This document shows, in pieces, positions 1-9,119 of a stretch of DNA of 64,000 nt (positions are counted from its first letter, which is position 1; every line of letters starts with the position of its first letter). The translations under genes were made by a program, and so were the position numbers. This DNA comes from an uncultured Campylobacterota bacterium (GTDB taxonomy: Bacteria > Campylobacterota > Campylobacteria > Campylobacterales > Sulfurovaceae), in the NCBI GenBank assembly GCA_937141405.1, contig CAKZQQ010000005.1:62001-126000 (forward strand), read 5' to 3'. A model generated the notes under the pieces. It made no database searches. It saw only the letters and a program-made list of their open reading frames with translations, and was not told the origin of the DNA.

Positions 1-734
1 TCAAGGTGCAGTTTGCTCAAGACATCGTGCTCTTACATTTTGTGGGACTCAAGCCGGTCGTTGTGCATGGCGGCGGCAAGAAGATTACAGATCTTTTGAA
101 TAAACTTGATATACCAACTAGCTTTGTAGATGGACAGCGGGTAACAACACAGGAGATTATGGGTATTGCCGAGATGGTTTTAAGTGGAGATATCAACAAA
201 GAGATCGTTGCATTGCTCAATACGCAAGGGGCAAAAGCACTAGGTGTTTCAGGGAAAGACGGTCATTTTTTAGAAGCAGTTCCAAAAGATTTTGATAAAT
301 TTGGTTATACAGGCATTATCGAGCGTGTTGATCCTCTCTTTATCGATGATATTATCGATGATGGACTCATCCCTGTTATTGCACCAATCGCGGGTAGTAG
401 TTCTGTTGGGCATCCGGGATTTAATATCAATGCAGATTTGGCAGCTAGCAAGATAGCAGTAGCTCTTAAAGCAAACAAAGTACTCTTTCTTACCGATACT
501 CCGGGCGTTTTGGATAAAAGTGGTGAGCTCATCACAAATTTAAGCGTTGAGAAGACCAACGCACTTAAAGCTGATGGGACGATACATGGAGGCATGGTGC
601 CAAAAGTTGATGCGTGCATAGAGGCACTCAGAGGTGGTGTGAGTAGAGCGCATATCATTGATGGAAGGTTGGAGCACTCACTCCTTTTGGAGATACTTAC
701 CAGTAGTGGTGTTGGAAGCTGTATAGAGTTATAA
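1..734 (+). CDS. argB: Acetylglutamate kinase, 5' end outside window
   Basis: Phosphorylates N-acetyl-L-glutamate with ATP, the second step of arginine synthesis in the cytoplasm. The reading frame is open from base 3 with no real start, so the N-terminal 30-50 residues lie upstream. Visible amino-acid-kinase features are the glycine loop VVHGGGKKI near the start, the nucleotide-site stretch LFLTDTPGV, and the C-terminal GGMVPKV. About 243 residues are present against a usual total near 290. The last 6 bases overlap the end of the convergent sirtuin gene. The family assignment is secure; the only oddity is truncation by the window edge. Confidence 0.95.
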   Translation, partial: KVQFAQDIVLLHFVGLKPVVVHGGGKKITDLLNKLDIPTSFVDGQRVTTQEIMGIAEMVLSGDINKEIVALLNTQGAKALGVSGKDGHFLEAVPKDFDKFGYTGIIERVDPLFIDDIIDDGLIPVIAPIAGSSSVGHPGFNINADLAASKIAVALKANKVLFLTDTPGVLDKSGELITNLSVEKTNALKADGTIHGGMVPKVDACIEALRGGVSRAHIIDGRLEHSLLLEILTSSGVGSCIEL

Positions 735-1418
735 TCTTACCTCTATAGCATGGATGATATCATCGATAGCTTCTGTCGCTTTTGCATAGATGATCTCATT
801 ATAATGTGCCTCATCTATATAGTAACTAGGCTCCAAATTGTTAAGGATGGAGTAATGGGTATATGCAGCAAAATTGTCGGTATTGATAACTGCTCCACTT
901 GATCCAATAACAACAAATATCTCACAATCATTCAGCTCTTGAATAAGAAGCTCATACATGGGAGCACTCTCCCCAAAAAAGACAATATCGGGTCTTAGCA
1001 GATTGTTGCATTTTGGACAGGATGTCTCTCTATCTTGTTTTGTATAACCTATATCCATTTTATGTTCACAAATTGTGCATTTAAGAGAGGTAAGAAAGCC
1101 ATGTAGGTGGATAGTCTTAAGTGCTCCCGCTCTCTCAAAGAGATCATCAACATTTTGTGTAATGATAGCAATATCATCAGGATACTTTTTTTGTAGCTCG
1201 GCTATTTGAATATGCGCTTTATTTGGTTCTACTTTGGACAATTGCACCCTTCTTGTATCGTAAAATTTGAGTACAAGTTCTCTATTTTTATCGAGAGAAT
1301 CATATGAACAGACATCCTCTAGCCGGTGATTTTCCCATAAACCACCCGCATCTCTAAAGGTCATAATGCCTGATTCAGCGCTGATGCCGGCGCCGGTAAA
1401 TATGATTACTTTAGACAT
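729..1418 (-). CDS. cobB: NAD-dependent protein deacylase, Sir2 family (class III-like)
   Basis: Sirtuin of 229 residues that removes acyl groups from lysines using NAD+. Seen: NAD-binding GAGISAESGI (residues 9-18), TQNVD (87-91), catalytic His106 in HLHG, and a zinc site of two Cys pairs (C114/C117 and C134/C137). Tyr53 and Arg56 sit where the acid-pocket Tyr and Arg of SIRT5/CobB-type enzymes sit, which by family knowledge suggests desuccinylase/demalonylase ability besides deacetylation; that is inference. The gene starts 2 bases after the stop of the upstream glycosylase gene, so the two are probably co-transcribed. Length is typical. Confidence 0.9.
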   Translation of the reverse strand: MSKVIIFTGAGISAESGIMTFRDAGGLWENHRLEDVCSYDSLDKNRELVLKFYDTRRVQLSKVEPNKAHIQIAELQKKYPDDIAIITQNVDDLFERAGALKTIHLHGFLTSLKCTICEHKMDIGYTKQDRETSCPKCNNLLRPDIVFFGESAPMYELLIQELNDCEIFVVIGSSGAVINTDNFAAYTHYSILNNLEPSYYIDEAHYNEIIYAKATEAIDDIIHAIEVRL

Positions 1419-1420
1419 TT

Positions 1421-1978
1421 TTACTCCTTTTTAAAACAATCGTTTTCATGATCATCAACCATTCCGCATGCTTGCATAAAGGCATAGATGGTGATTGAGC
1501 CTACAAATTTAAATCCTCTTCTTTTAAGCTCTTTCGTAAGTGCATCAGATATTTCACTCCTGCAAGGTGCATTTTTATAGTTTGGTATGTCATTTATGAT
1601 TTGTCTGTTATTAATATAGCTCCAAAAAAAATTATACAGTGAGCCAAATTCATCTATGATATCTAGCATTTTCTTTGCATTTTCAACGATGGCTATAAGT
1701 TTTGCTCTATTTTTTATAACTTGAGCACTCTGCATGATGTCGTCTATCTTTTTTTCATCAAAAGTTGCAACTTTTTTGATATCAAAACCATCAAAAGCCT
1801 CTCTATAGCCCTCTCTCTTTTTTAAAATAGTGAGCCAGCTCAGCCCGGCTGCTTGCGTTTCAAGAGAGAAAAGCTCAAAGATAGCTCGATCATCTCTTAA
1901 GATAACCCCCCACTCATTATCGTGGTAGGATTCATAGAGTAAATCACCTTTTTTAACCCAACCGCATCTTGTTTTCAT
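1421..1978 (-). CDS. tag: DNA-3-methyladenine glycosylase I
   Basis: Excises 3-methyladenine from alkylated DNA, starting base-excision repair. The family motif YHDNEWG is at residues 18-24 counted from the chosen start. Zinc ligands match E. coli Tag: a Cys and His near the N terminus (RCGW, YHD) and a His and Cys near the C terminus (DHENDC). About 185 residues, normal for the family. A GTG two codons upstream (base 1984) is possible, but the ATG at 1978 has a better-placed purine-rich site. The sirtuin gene follows after 2 bases. A TATAAT box lies about 20 bases upstream. Confidence 0.93.
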   Translation of the reverse strand: MKTRCGWVKKGDLLYESYHDNEWGVILRDDRAIFELFSLETQAAGLSWLTILKKREGYREAFDGFDIKKVATFDEKKIDDIMQSAQVIKNRAKLIAIVENAKKMLDIIDEFGSLYNFFWSYINNRQIINDIPNYKNAPCRSEISDALTKELKRRGFKFVGSITIYAFMQACGMVDDHENDCFKKE

Positions 1979-1998
1979 TAGCACTTCTTTAACTAAAG

Positions 1999-2004
1999 AT
2001 TATA
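1999..2004 (-). promoter_or_regulatory. Candidate -10 box for tag-sirtuin pair
   Basis: TATAAT on the minus strand about 20 bases before the tag ATG. Epsilonproteobacterial sigma70 promoters usually have a clear -10 and a poorly conserved -35, and no -35 is evident here. Confidence 0.4.
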
Positions 2005-2050
2005 TAATTAAGTTTATTATATCTCAAAAATATCATTAATAATTAAATGG

Positions 2051-2056
2051 TATAAT
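2051..2056 (+). promoter_or_regulatory. Candidate -10 box for thrC
   Basis: TATAAT in an AT-rich leader about 51 bases before the thrC ATG. No clear -35 element is visible. A purine-rich site (AAGGAAT) sits just before the start codon. Confidence 0.4.
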
Positions 2057-2107
2057 TGCACTTTTATTTTGCCGTACGCAGATAAAAAGTAATTTTAAGG
2101 AATCAAA

Positions 2108-3574
2108 ATGCAGTTTATTGAAACACGAGGCAATGATACACTCAAGCCTATAAGTGTGCCTTTTTCTAAAGCGATACTCTCTCCTAGCGCAAGCTTTGGT
2201 GGTCTCTATGTTCCAGAGAGTCTACCAAGATTGGATGATGCGTTTTTGCTTGCACATAAAGAAAGCTCATATAGAGATATAGCTTTTGATTTCTTAAAAT
2301 TATGTGATATTGATATCCCTTATGATGTTATCGATGAAGCACTAAAAAGATATGAGCTCTTCGATGATGCCAATGATCCTGTTCCTATGAAAAAAATAGA
2401 GGATGACTGCTATGTGAGTGAACTTTACCATGGTCCCACAAGAGCTTTTAAAGATATGGCACTCCAACCATTTGGGTACATTCTCTCTTATCTTGCAAAA
2501 AAACATGATCAAAAATACCTCATAATGGCTGCTACGAGTGGAGATACGGGTCCGGCAACACTTGAGACTTTTAAAGATGCACCAAATGTGATCGTAGGAT
2601 GTCTCTATCCTGATGGCGGAACAAGTGATGTGCAAAGATTGCAGATGATTACGGAAAGTGCAGATAACTTGCATGTATTTGGCGTAAAAGGGGATTTTGA
2701 TGATACGCAAAATGCTCTTAAATCACTTTTAGCTTCAGATGAGTTCAACAGTGCAATAGCTTCAAAAGAGATCAAGCTCTCAGCTGCGAACTCTGTAAAC
2801 TTTGGTCGTATTATATTTCAGATCATTTATCATATATACAGCTACATAAGACTCATCAAAGAGGGACAGATAAAACTAGGAGAGAAGATATATCTTGTGG
2901 TGCCTAGCGGTAATTTCGGTAATGCTTTAGGTGCCTATTATGCCAAAAAGATGGGTGTCTATATCGAAAAGATACTTATCTCATCAAACCAAAACAATAT
3001 ACTTACGGACTGGATAAACAAGGGTGAATATGACCTCACTTCTAGAGATTTGATACAGACGATATCGCCTGCTATGGATATCCTTAAGAGTTCAAATGTA
3101 GAGAGAATTCTTTATGATAAATTTGGCTCTAAGCGCACAAAAGAGCTTATGGATGATCTTGCAAAAAAGGGGAGCTATGCGCTCACGGATGAAGAGTTAA
3201 CTCTCCTTAGAGAGGATTTTGATGCTTCATATTCCACGGATGATGAGTGTATCACTATGATGGCAAAATATGCTAAAAAGGGCTACATCATGGATCCGCA
3301 TACGGCAACTTGTATTAAATCTTATGAAAAATTACGAGATAAAAAGGCCACAGCCGTGATCTACTCAACTGCTGAGTGGACAAAGTTTAGTCCTGTGGTC
3401 GCAAAAGCACTCGGGGGAGATTTTTCAAGAGATTTAGAAGCGATAGATTTTATCAAAGAAAAAACTGGGTTAAAGCCCAATAATACTATCAAATCGCTTT
3501 TTAATAAACAAATAATACACAATAAAATAATACAAAAAGAAAATATAAAAAAGGAGATGCTCTCTATTTTATAA
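2108..3574 (+). CDS. thrC: Threonine synthase
   Basis: PLP enzyme converting O-phosphohomoserine to threonine. The 488-residue protein has the N-terminal pattern ETRGND and the PLP-lysine motif GPTRAFKDMA with Lys115 as the likely Schiff-base residue. SGDTGPA and the glycine-rich VVPSGNFGNA bind cofactor phosphate. Length fits the long, bacterial/fungal type of threonine synthase. It has its own leader with a TATAAT box, and the next gene starts 15 bases after its stop on the same strand. Assignment is secure. Confidence 0.95.
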   Translation: MQFIETRGNDTLKPISVPFSKAILSPSASFGGLYVPESLPRLDDAFLLAHKESSYRDIAFDFLKLCDIDIPYDVIDEALKRYELFDDANDPVPMKKIEDDCYVSELYHGPTRAFKDMALQPFGYILSYLAKKHDQKYLIMAATSGDTGPATLETFKDAPNVIVGCLYPDGGTSDVQRLQMITESADNLHVFGVKGDFDDTQNALKSLLASDEFNSAIASKEIKLSAANSVNFGRIIFQIIYHIYSYIRLIKEGQIKLGEKIYLVVPSGNFGNALGAYYAKKMGVYIEKILISSNQNNILTDWINKGEYDLTSRDLIQTISPAMDILKSSNVERILYDKFGSKRTKELMDDLAKKGSYALTDEELTLLREDFDASYSTDDECITMMAKYAKKGYIMDPHTATCIKSYEKLRDKKATAVIYSTAEWTKFSPVVAKALGGDFSRDLEAIDFIKEKTGLKPNNTIKSLFNKQIIHNKIIQKENIKKEMLSIL

Positions 3575-3589
3575 TAGAGCAAAGTATTC

Positions 3590-4576
3590 ATGAGAGGTTT
3601 TTTTATAATAATTTTGCTGCTTCTAGCGACCTTTATGGAGCTAGATGCCAACAAAACACATAACAAATGGGTAGTAGATTGCGTTATGATGCCAAAAAAT
3701 GCAACTGAGTGCTACCCATACTCGTTTAACTTTTTTAAGCAGGCAGAACCTAGTGCTAGCTTGGATGTTTTTGCAAAAAAAGAGACAAACACTACCACAG
3801 AAGAGGCAAATGCAAACATAAAAGATAATAGTGCTCCTCCTGAGATAGCATCAAAAGAGAGGCAGGTTGATAAGAATGTCGGACTTTATACCATAAAAAA
3901 GGGCGACACTCTCAACTCTATATCTCAAAAATTCTTCTTAAAATCTTATGATATCAAAAAACTCAACGGCATCAATCAAGTTATAGTAACCGGAAAACAA
4001 CTCAAACTTCCGCTTCCACAATATAAGATCAATGCGATAGAAAAGGGTGTTTATATAGTCAAAAAAGGCGATACCCTCGGCCATATAGCCTTAGACTTTC
4101 ATCTTCAAACAAAAAATCTTATACGGTTCAATCAATTAAGCAGTAAGGGAAGTATCAAGATAGGTCAAAAGCTCACACTCCCTTTTGCATATAGGATCAA
4201 TGATCTCTTAAAAGAAGAGCAGGCAAGAGAGAAAAAAGATACACGCCACATCCTTGCAAAACCACTTGGGAGACAGTTGAAAGTTACGGCTACTGCGTAT
4301 ACATCACATGTAAATCAAACTGAGGGTGACCCTTTTGTGGGCGCTTGGAATAATAGATTGACTCCGGGACAAAAGGTTATAGCCGTATCAAGAGATTTGC
4401 TAAATTATTATGGGCTCAAAAATGGCTCAAAAGTAAGAATAAGTGGTCTTGAGGGCTACTATACAGTAAGAGATAAGATGAATAAGAGATATACAAAACG
4501 AATCGATATCTATATGGGGCTTGATAGGAAGAGAGCGCTCAGATGGGGAAAAAGAAGCGTTAATATCTATTGGTAA
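3590..4576 (+). CDS. Secreted LysM protein with C-terminal 3D/double-psi barrel domain
   Basis: Predicted exported peptidoglycan-binding protein of 328 residues. A hydrophobic signal segment occupies residues 1-20. Two LysM repeats follow at about 98-141 and 154-198, each with the YxxKKGDTL opening. The C-terminal part (about 230-310) resembles the 3D domain, a double-psi beta-barrel related to the lytic transglycosylase MltA, with the conserved aspartates in VSRDLL, VRDKM and RIDIYM. This suggests cell-wall cleavage or remodelling, but enzymatic activity is inferred. The linker between the signal and LysM1 is Thr/Asn/Glu-rich. The stop codon directly abuts the convergent ABC-F gene. Confidence 0.75.
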   Translation: MRGFFIIILLLLATFMELDANKTHNKWVVDCVMMPKNATECYPYSFNFFKQAEPSASLDVFAKKETNTTTEEANANIKDNSAPPEIASKERQVDKNVGLYTIKKGDTLNSISQKFFLKSYDIKKLNGINQVIVTGKQLKLPLPQYKINAIEKGVYIVKKGDTLGHIALDFHLQTKNLIRFNQLSSKGSIKIGQKLTLPFAYRINDLLKEEQAREKKDTRHILAKPLGRQLKVTATAYTSHVNQTEGDPFVGAWNNRLTPGQKVIAVSRDLLNYYGLKNGSKVRISGLEGYYTVRDKMNKRYTKRIDIYMGLDRKRALRWGKRSVNIYW

Positions 4577-6511
4577 TTACGCAAAAGACTCATAAAGTTC
4601 CAAAAGTTCTAAATACCTCTCGCTTTTTTCCTCATAGATATGTTGTAAATCATTGAGTTGTTCACCAAGCTTTACCAAGCCTTTATCTTTATAGCAATCA
4701 GGGTTGCTTAGGCATAGATTAATAGCTTTGATCTCTTCTTCGATATCTTCTATCTCTTTTGGTAGGTCTTCAAACTCTCTTTGCTCTTTATAGCTCAATT
4801 TGTTTTTTGTAGTCTTCTTCTTTTCATTCTTATTATCTTTTATCGATATCTCATTTTCTATTTTTTTGATATCTTGCAGCTCTTTTTCAATCTCAAGATA
4901 TTCACTATAGAGCCCATAAGACTCCTCTATGGTGCCATCCCCTTTAAATATCAAGAGTTTTGAAGCAATCTTATCTACAAAATATCTATCATGAGAGACC
5001 ACGATGAGGGCTCCGCGGAAGCTCAGTAATTTCTCTTCTAGTATAGTTATAGTCTGGATATCAAGATCATTGGTCGGCTCATCAAGAATCAGGCAGTCAA
5101 CTTTCTTAGCAAAGAGCAGAGCAAGCGCAACTCTGTTTCTCTCTCCACCACTGAGTAGCCCTATCTTTTTATCTAGAAACTCTTGAGGAAAGAGAAAACT
5201 TTTAAGATAGCCATACACATGCATATTTGAGCCATTAACTTCTATAATATCCCCGCCATTAGGGCAAAATGTCTCAAGCAGCGTTGCATCATCTTTGAGC
5301 ATATTGCGATGCTGATCAAAATAGCCAACCTCAAAATCCCCACTCTTGATGGTGCCGCCATTTGGTTTTAGTCTTCCTAGAAGAAGTTGTAAAAGTGTTG
5401 ATTTCCCGGAACCATTAATGCCGACAACGGCTATCTTATCGTACTGTAAAATACGTGTTGTAAAATCTTTGATTATCACATTATCTTGAATGCTATAATC
5501 TAAATGATCAATCTCAAAAAGCATCTTCTTTTTGCTGATATTCTTTCCACCGTTAAAGTGCTTTTTCTCTCGCTCTAACTCGATAGATATCTTCCTCATT
5601 ATAGAAGGGTTCGTCTTTGCTTCCTCGCGTAACTCCAATACTCTCTTTTTTCTTCCTTGATTCCTTTTTTCTCTTGCACGTACTCCTTTTTGGAGCCACT
5701 CTTCTTCTTTTTTTAGGAGTTTTAGCAGGTTCTCATGCTCTTTTCTCATTGAGTGCAGTCGTTCCTCTTTTTGATTGAGATAGGCTTCGTAGCCACCTTT
5801 GTAGCTTATAAGTTTTTGATTTTCTATCTCACAGACTTTTGTGGCTAATCTATCGATAAAATATCTATCATGTGATATAAAAAAGAGTGTGAACTTTTCT
5901 TTGAGAAGAATCTCTTCTAAAAATTCGACCATATAGACATCAAGATGATTTGTTGGCTCATCGAGGAGTAAGATATCGGGTTTTTTAAGGATGAGTCCGG
6001 CAAGTGCGACTCTTCTTTGTTCGCCTCCTGAGAGTGAAGCTACAGCTCTATATTCAAACTCTTTGAGTTTAAATTCACTCAAAACTCTCTCTATCTTATC
6101 ATCTAGGCTCCATGCATTATGGTGGTCTATAAATGCAGTGACTTTGTTGATTTGCTCTTGAAGCTCTTTATTATCAAAATCATAAGAGAGTTTTTCATTG
6201 AGCATAGCAAACTCTTTTTTTGCACGATTGATTGCAACAAGTTGAAGTTCTATAGCCTCTCTCACGCTACAATTTTCTTCAAATATTGGATTTTGAGAGA
6301 GTATATCTATCTCTATGTTATTTTGAATGACTCTCTTTCCCTCTTCGGGTGTAATGGCAGAAGATATGATCTTCATGAGTGTGGATTTTCCACAGCCATT
6401 TTGCCCGATCAAAGCTACGCGCTCCCCCTCATTGAGATGAAAATCTATATCTTCAAAGAGCACTTTGATATCATATCGTTGTTTTATGCCAAATAGATCG
6501 ATAAGAGCCAA
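4577..6511 (-). CDS. ABC-F family ATPase (Uup-like)
   Basis: Cytoplasmic ATPase of 644 residues with two ABC domains and no membrane segments, the hallmark of ABC-F proteins, which act at the ribosome. The first domain has Walker A GQNGCGKS (36-43), signature LSGGEQRR and Walker B LLLDEPTNHLD. The second has GINGSGKST, LSGGERNR and CLILDEPTNDLD. A charged linker lies between them and a lysine/glutamate-rich coiled-coil tail ends the protein, as in Uup. Whether it resolves ribosome stalling, as for Uup/EttA, is inference. It is divergently transcribed from the protease gene. Confidence 0.88.
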   Translation of the reverse strand: MALIDLFGIKQRYDIKVLFEDIDFHLNEGERVALIGQNGCGKSTLMKIISSAITPEEGKRVIQNNIEIDILSQNPIFEENCSVREAIELQLVAINRAKKEFAMLNEKLSYDFDNKELQEQINKVTAFIDHHNAWSLDDKIERVLSEFKLKEFEYRAVASLSGGEQRRVALAGLILKKPDILLLDEPTNHLDVYMVEFLEEILLKEKFTLFFISHDRYFIDRLATKVCEIENQKLISYKGGYEAYLNQKEERLHSMRKEHENLLKLLKKEEEWLQKGVRAREKRNQGRKKRVLELREEAKTNPSIMRKISIELEREKKHFNGGKNISKKKMLFEIDHLDYSIQDNVIIKDFTTRILQYDKIAVVGINGSGKSTLLQLLLGRLKPNGGTIKSGDFEVGYFDQHRNMLKDDATLLETFCPNGGDIIEVNGSNMHVYGYLKSFLFPQEFLDKKIGLLSGGERNRVALALLFAKKVDCLILDEPTNDLDIQTITILEEKLLSFRGALIVVSHDRYFVDKIASKLLIFKGDGTIEESYGLYSEYLEIEKELQDIKKIENEISIKDNKNEKKKTTKNKLSYKEQREFEDLPKEIEDIEEEIKAINLCLSNPDCYKDKGLVKLGEQLNDLQHIYEEKSERYLELLELYESFA

Positions 6512-6535
6512 GAAAAACCTTTTTCTTTTTTGCGT

Positions 6536-6541
6536 ATTATA
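6536..6541 (-). promoter_or_regulatory. Candidate -10 box for ABC-F gene
   Basis: TATAAT on the minus strand, 24 bases before the ABC-F start codon, in the 96-base divergent gap with the protease gene. Confidence 0.4.
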
Positions 6542-6571
6542 GCAGATTGTATTTTTATGAACTTTTTAAGA

Positions 6572-6577
6572 TAAAAT
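6572..6577 (+). promoter_or_regulatory. Candidate -10 box for M48 protease operon
   Basis: TAAAAT about 30 bases before the protease ATG. It would drive the tight run protease-prmC-DUF4149-glycosylase-apaH. Confidence 0.35.
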
Positions 6578-6607
6578 AGATATATTGCAAAGAAAAAAAG
6601 GTCATCA

Positions 6608-7810
6608 ATGCTCTCTATTCTTTTAGCTATCTTTACACTCTATATACTCATAAAGATATCGCTCTCTTTTATTCAAATACGATATATTTTGCAAAAAAAA
6701 GATGCAAAGGCTGTTTTACTAGAGCAAGATCACTATAAAGAGGCTGCGGATTATGCTATAGCAAAGGAGAAACTCTCTTTAGTTTCTTATAGCCTTGATT
6801 ATGCACTGTTTTTGTGGTGGACATTTTTTGGATTTGGTATTCTTTACTCTTTTTTACAGCTTCAATTTTCTGAATTTTGGACGAGTATCATATTTCTTTT
6901 TGGCTATTTTGCATTAGAGTATATCATCACGCTGCCTATTTCGGTCTATCAGGTATTTTATCTTGATAAACGATTTGGATTCTCCAAGATAACACCAAAG
7001 ATTTTTTTCCAAGATCAGATTAAAAGCATCTTGATGTTTATCTTGCTTGGTTTTGCGCTCTTTTCTCTGCTCATTTGGGTGATAGATAGTTTTGAGCTAT
7101 GGTGGTTCTATGCATTTTTGATCATGATGGCTATCATATTGGTTATCAATTTTCTCTATCCTACGATTATCGCGCCTTTGTTCAATAAATTTACCCCCTT
7201 AGATGATGAGGTATTGCGAGAGAAGATAGAGGCTTTGATGGTGCAAGCAGGCATGAAGGCTAACGGTGTTTTTGTGATGGACGCAAGCAAAAGAGATGGA
7301 AGACTCAATGCATTTTTCGGTGGCATAGGCAAAAGTAAAAGAGTCGTCCTTTTTGATACACTCCTTGAAAAGCTTGATCATAGTGAGCTTATTGCTGTGC
7401 TTGGTCATGAGCTAGGGCATTTTAGAAATGGTGATATCTGGAAAAATATATTATTGATGAGTATATTGGTATTTTTAGCCTTTTTTATCTTGGGAAATAT
7501 CCCTTTAGAGCTTTATGACGAGCTTGGAGTTGCACCGATTGCCGGTGTTAAAATCGCTTTGATTCTTATCTTGTTTCCGCTTATCTCATTTGTCTGGATG
7601 CCTATCATTAGTCTTTTTAGTAGAGGGCACGAGTACAAAGCAGATGAGTATGGATCAAGTGTTGGCGGTAAAGAAGAGCTAGTGTCTGCACTACTTAAAT
7701 TGGTCAGCGAGAATAGATCTTTTCCTCTTTCGCATCCTCTCTTTGTCTTTTTTTACTATTCGCATCCGCCGATAGTTCAAAGAGTTCAAAAATTGGGACT
7801 TGAGGTATAG
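6608..7810 (+). CDS. M48 family zinc metalloprotease (Ste24/CAAX prenyl protease 1-like)
   Basis: Integral membrane protease of 400 residues. The zinc motif HELGH is at residues 267-271 and the third ligand is probably Glu342 in GHEYKADEYG. Several hydrophobic segments surround it (about 1-20, 60-85, 90-115, 140-195, 280-300, 310-335), the Ste24 multi-pass layout rather than the shorter HtpX form. Bacterial members are thought to act in envelope protein quality control because there is no prenylated CAAX substrate; that is inference. Its end overlaps the first in-frame TTG of prmC. Confidence 0.85.
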   Translation: MLSILLAIFTLYILIKISLSFIQIRYILQKKDAKAVLLEQDHYKEAADYAIAKEKLSLVSYSLDYALFLWWTFFGFGILYSFLQLQFSEFWTSIIFLFGYFALEYIITLPISVYQVFYLDKRFGFSKITPKIFFQDQIKSILMFILLGFALFSLLIWVIDSFELWWFYAFLIMMAIILVINFLYPTIIAPLFNKFTPLDDEVLREKIEALMVQAGMKANGVFVMDASKRDGRLNAFFGGIGKSKRVVLFDTLLEKLDHSELIAVLGHELGHFRNGDIWKNILLMSILVFLAFFILGNIPLELYDELGVAPIAGVKIALILILFPLISFVWMPIISLFSRGHEYKADEYGSSVGGKEELVSALLKLVSENRSFPLSHPLFVFFYYSHPPIVQRVQKLGLEV

Positions 7811-7811
7811 G

Positions 7812-8636
7812 TTGAACATAGCCGCTGCACTCAAAGAAGCCACCTCTTTACTCAAGGATAATACGCCTCGTGCACGATTTGAGGCAGAACTTCTTTTGGC
7901 GTATCATCTAGGAGTCGATAGAGTCTATCTTGCAAGAAGAGATGATGAAGAGGTTGATGATATCGAGGGCTATTTTGCACTTATTAGAAGAAGAGCACAG
8001 AGTGAGCCTTATGAGTATATAGTCAATAAAGTAAGTTTTTATGATATAGAGCTTTATGTCGATAATAGAGTGCTTATACCAAGACCTGAAACGGAGTTGC
8101 TTATCGACGAGGTCAGTAAAATCATAGCTCAAAACAGTATAAAAAATATAGCAGAAATAGGAGTAGGGAGTGGTGCGATATCGATTGTGTTAGCAAGAGC
8201 TTTCCCGAAACTCAAGGTAGTTGCAACAGATATCTCAGGTGATGCACTCGAGGTTGCTACCCTCAATAGAGAAAAATTTGCACTTGAAGAGAGGATAGAG
8301 CTTGTTAATGCAGATCTTCTAGGAGGAGTTGAGGGTGTTTTTGATATGATAGTAAGCAATCCTCCATATATCGCAAATGATTTTAATCTTGAGAGTAATG
8401 TGGTAGATTTTGAGCCTCACGGTGCGCTCTTTGGCGGTAAAGTAGGACATGAACTTTTAAAAGATATAATCATACAATCTAAAGATAAAAATGTTCGATT
8501 TTTAGCCTGCGAGATGGGATATGATCAAAAAGATATTATCGAGCAGATATTTATTCAAATTGGGGTAAAATACCACCGTTTTTATAAAGATTTAGCCGGT
8601 TTTGATAGAGGATTTATAGTTCAATTTAAGGAGTAA
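7812..8636 (+). CDS. prmC: Peptide chain release factor N5-glutamine methyltransferase
   Basis: Methylates the glutamine of the GGQ motif in release factors using S-adenosylmethionine. The catalytic NPPY motif is at residues 183-186 (SNPPYIAND). The SAM-binding loop IAEIGVGSGAISI and the N-terminal helical part with IPRPETELL are typical. The TTG at 7812 is chosen because a GAGG site lies 6 bases upstream; an earlier in-frame TTG at 7800 overlaps the previous gene and lacks a good site. The product is 274 residues, normal length. The DUF4149 gene follows after 2 bases. Confidence 0.93.
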   Translation: MNIAAALKEATSLLKDNTPRARFEAELLLAYHLGVDRVYLARRDDEEVDDIEGYFALIRRRAQSEPYEYIVNKVSFYDIELYVDNRVLIPRPETELLIDEVSKIIAQNSIKNIAEIGVGSGAISIVLARAFPKLKVVATDISGDALEVATLNREKFALEERIELVNADLLGGVEGVFDMIVSNPPYIANDFNLESNVVDFEPHGALFGGKVGHELLKDIIIQSKDKNVRFLACEMGYDQKDIIEQIFIQIGVKYHRFYKDLAGFDRGFIVQFKE

Positions 8637-8638
8637 GT

Positions 8639-9118
8639 ATGCCAAGAGTATTTAGATATTTCACAATGTTTTACATCATTTTTTTAGCCGAAGTTATGGG
8701 GGCTTCGCTCTATGCCGGAGCTGTTGTTGCTCCGGTAATTTTCAATACGGTTGATGTTTTCGGCACAGAGATTCTAACGCATTTTCAAGAGGGTATGATC
8801 ATGACGGAAAATTTTGTAAGACTCTCCTATGTGATTACACTAAGTGTTGTCGTCGTTGTGATCTACGAAGGGTATAGATATAAAAAAGGTGAACGGGATA
8901 CACTCGCTATTATCGCTGCATTTTTGATTATTTGCACGGGAGTTCTCTTTTCATACTACTATTTGCCTGATATTTTAACAATGCAACAAGCAGGTGAGCA
9001 GATGACGCAGAGTGAGATTTTTGCAAATGTCCATAAAGCCTCAGAGATAAATTTTAAGGTTTATGTTTTTGCTATATTGCTATTGCTTATCAGAAATCTT
9101 CAAAGAGCGCTTCGCTAG
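8639..9118 (+). CDS. DUF4149 family membrane protein
   Basis: Small membrane protein of 159 residues with four predicted transmembrane helices (about 8-34, 56-76, 87-107 and 137-155). The N-terminal FLAEVMGASLYAGAVVAPV pattern matches the DUF4149/TMEM205-like family of unknown function. It lies tightly between prmC and the DNA glycosylase gene (2 bases before, 1 base after), so it is probably co-transcribed, but the context gives no clear hint about its role. Confidence 0.75.
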   Translation: MPRVFRYFTMFYIIFLAEVMGASLYAGAVVAPVIFNTVDVFGTEILTHFQEGMIMTENFVRLSYVITLSVVVVVIYEGYRYKKGERDTLAIIAAFLIICTGVLFSYYYLPDILTMQQAGEQMTQSEIFANVHKASEINFKVYVFAILLLLIRNLQRALR

Positions 9119-9119
9119 C

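Noticed and set aside
7800-7811. Upstream TTG start for prmC
   Set aside because: It overlaps the M48 gene end and lacks a ribosome site; the TTG at 7812 has GAGG at proper spacing.
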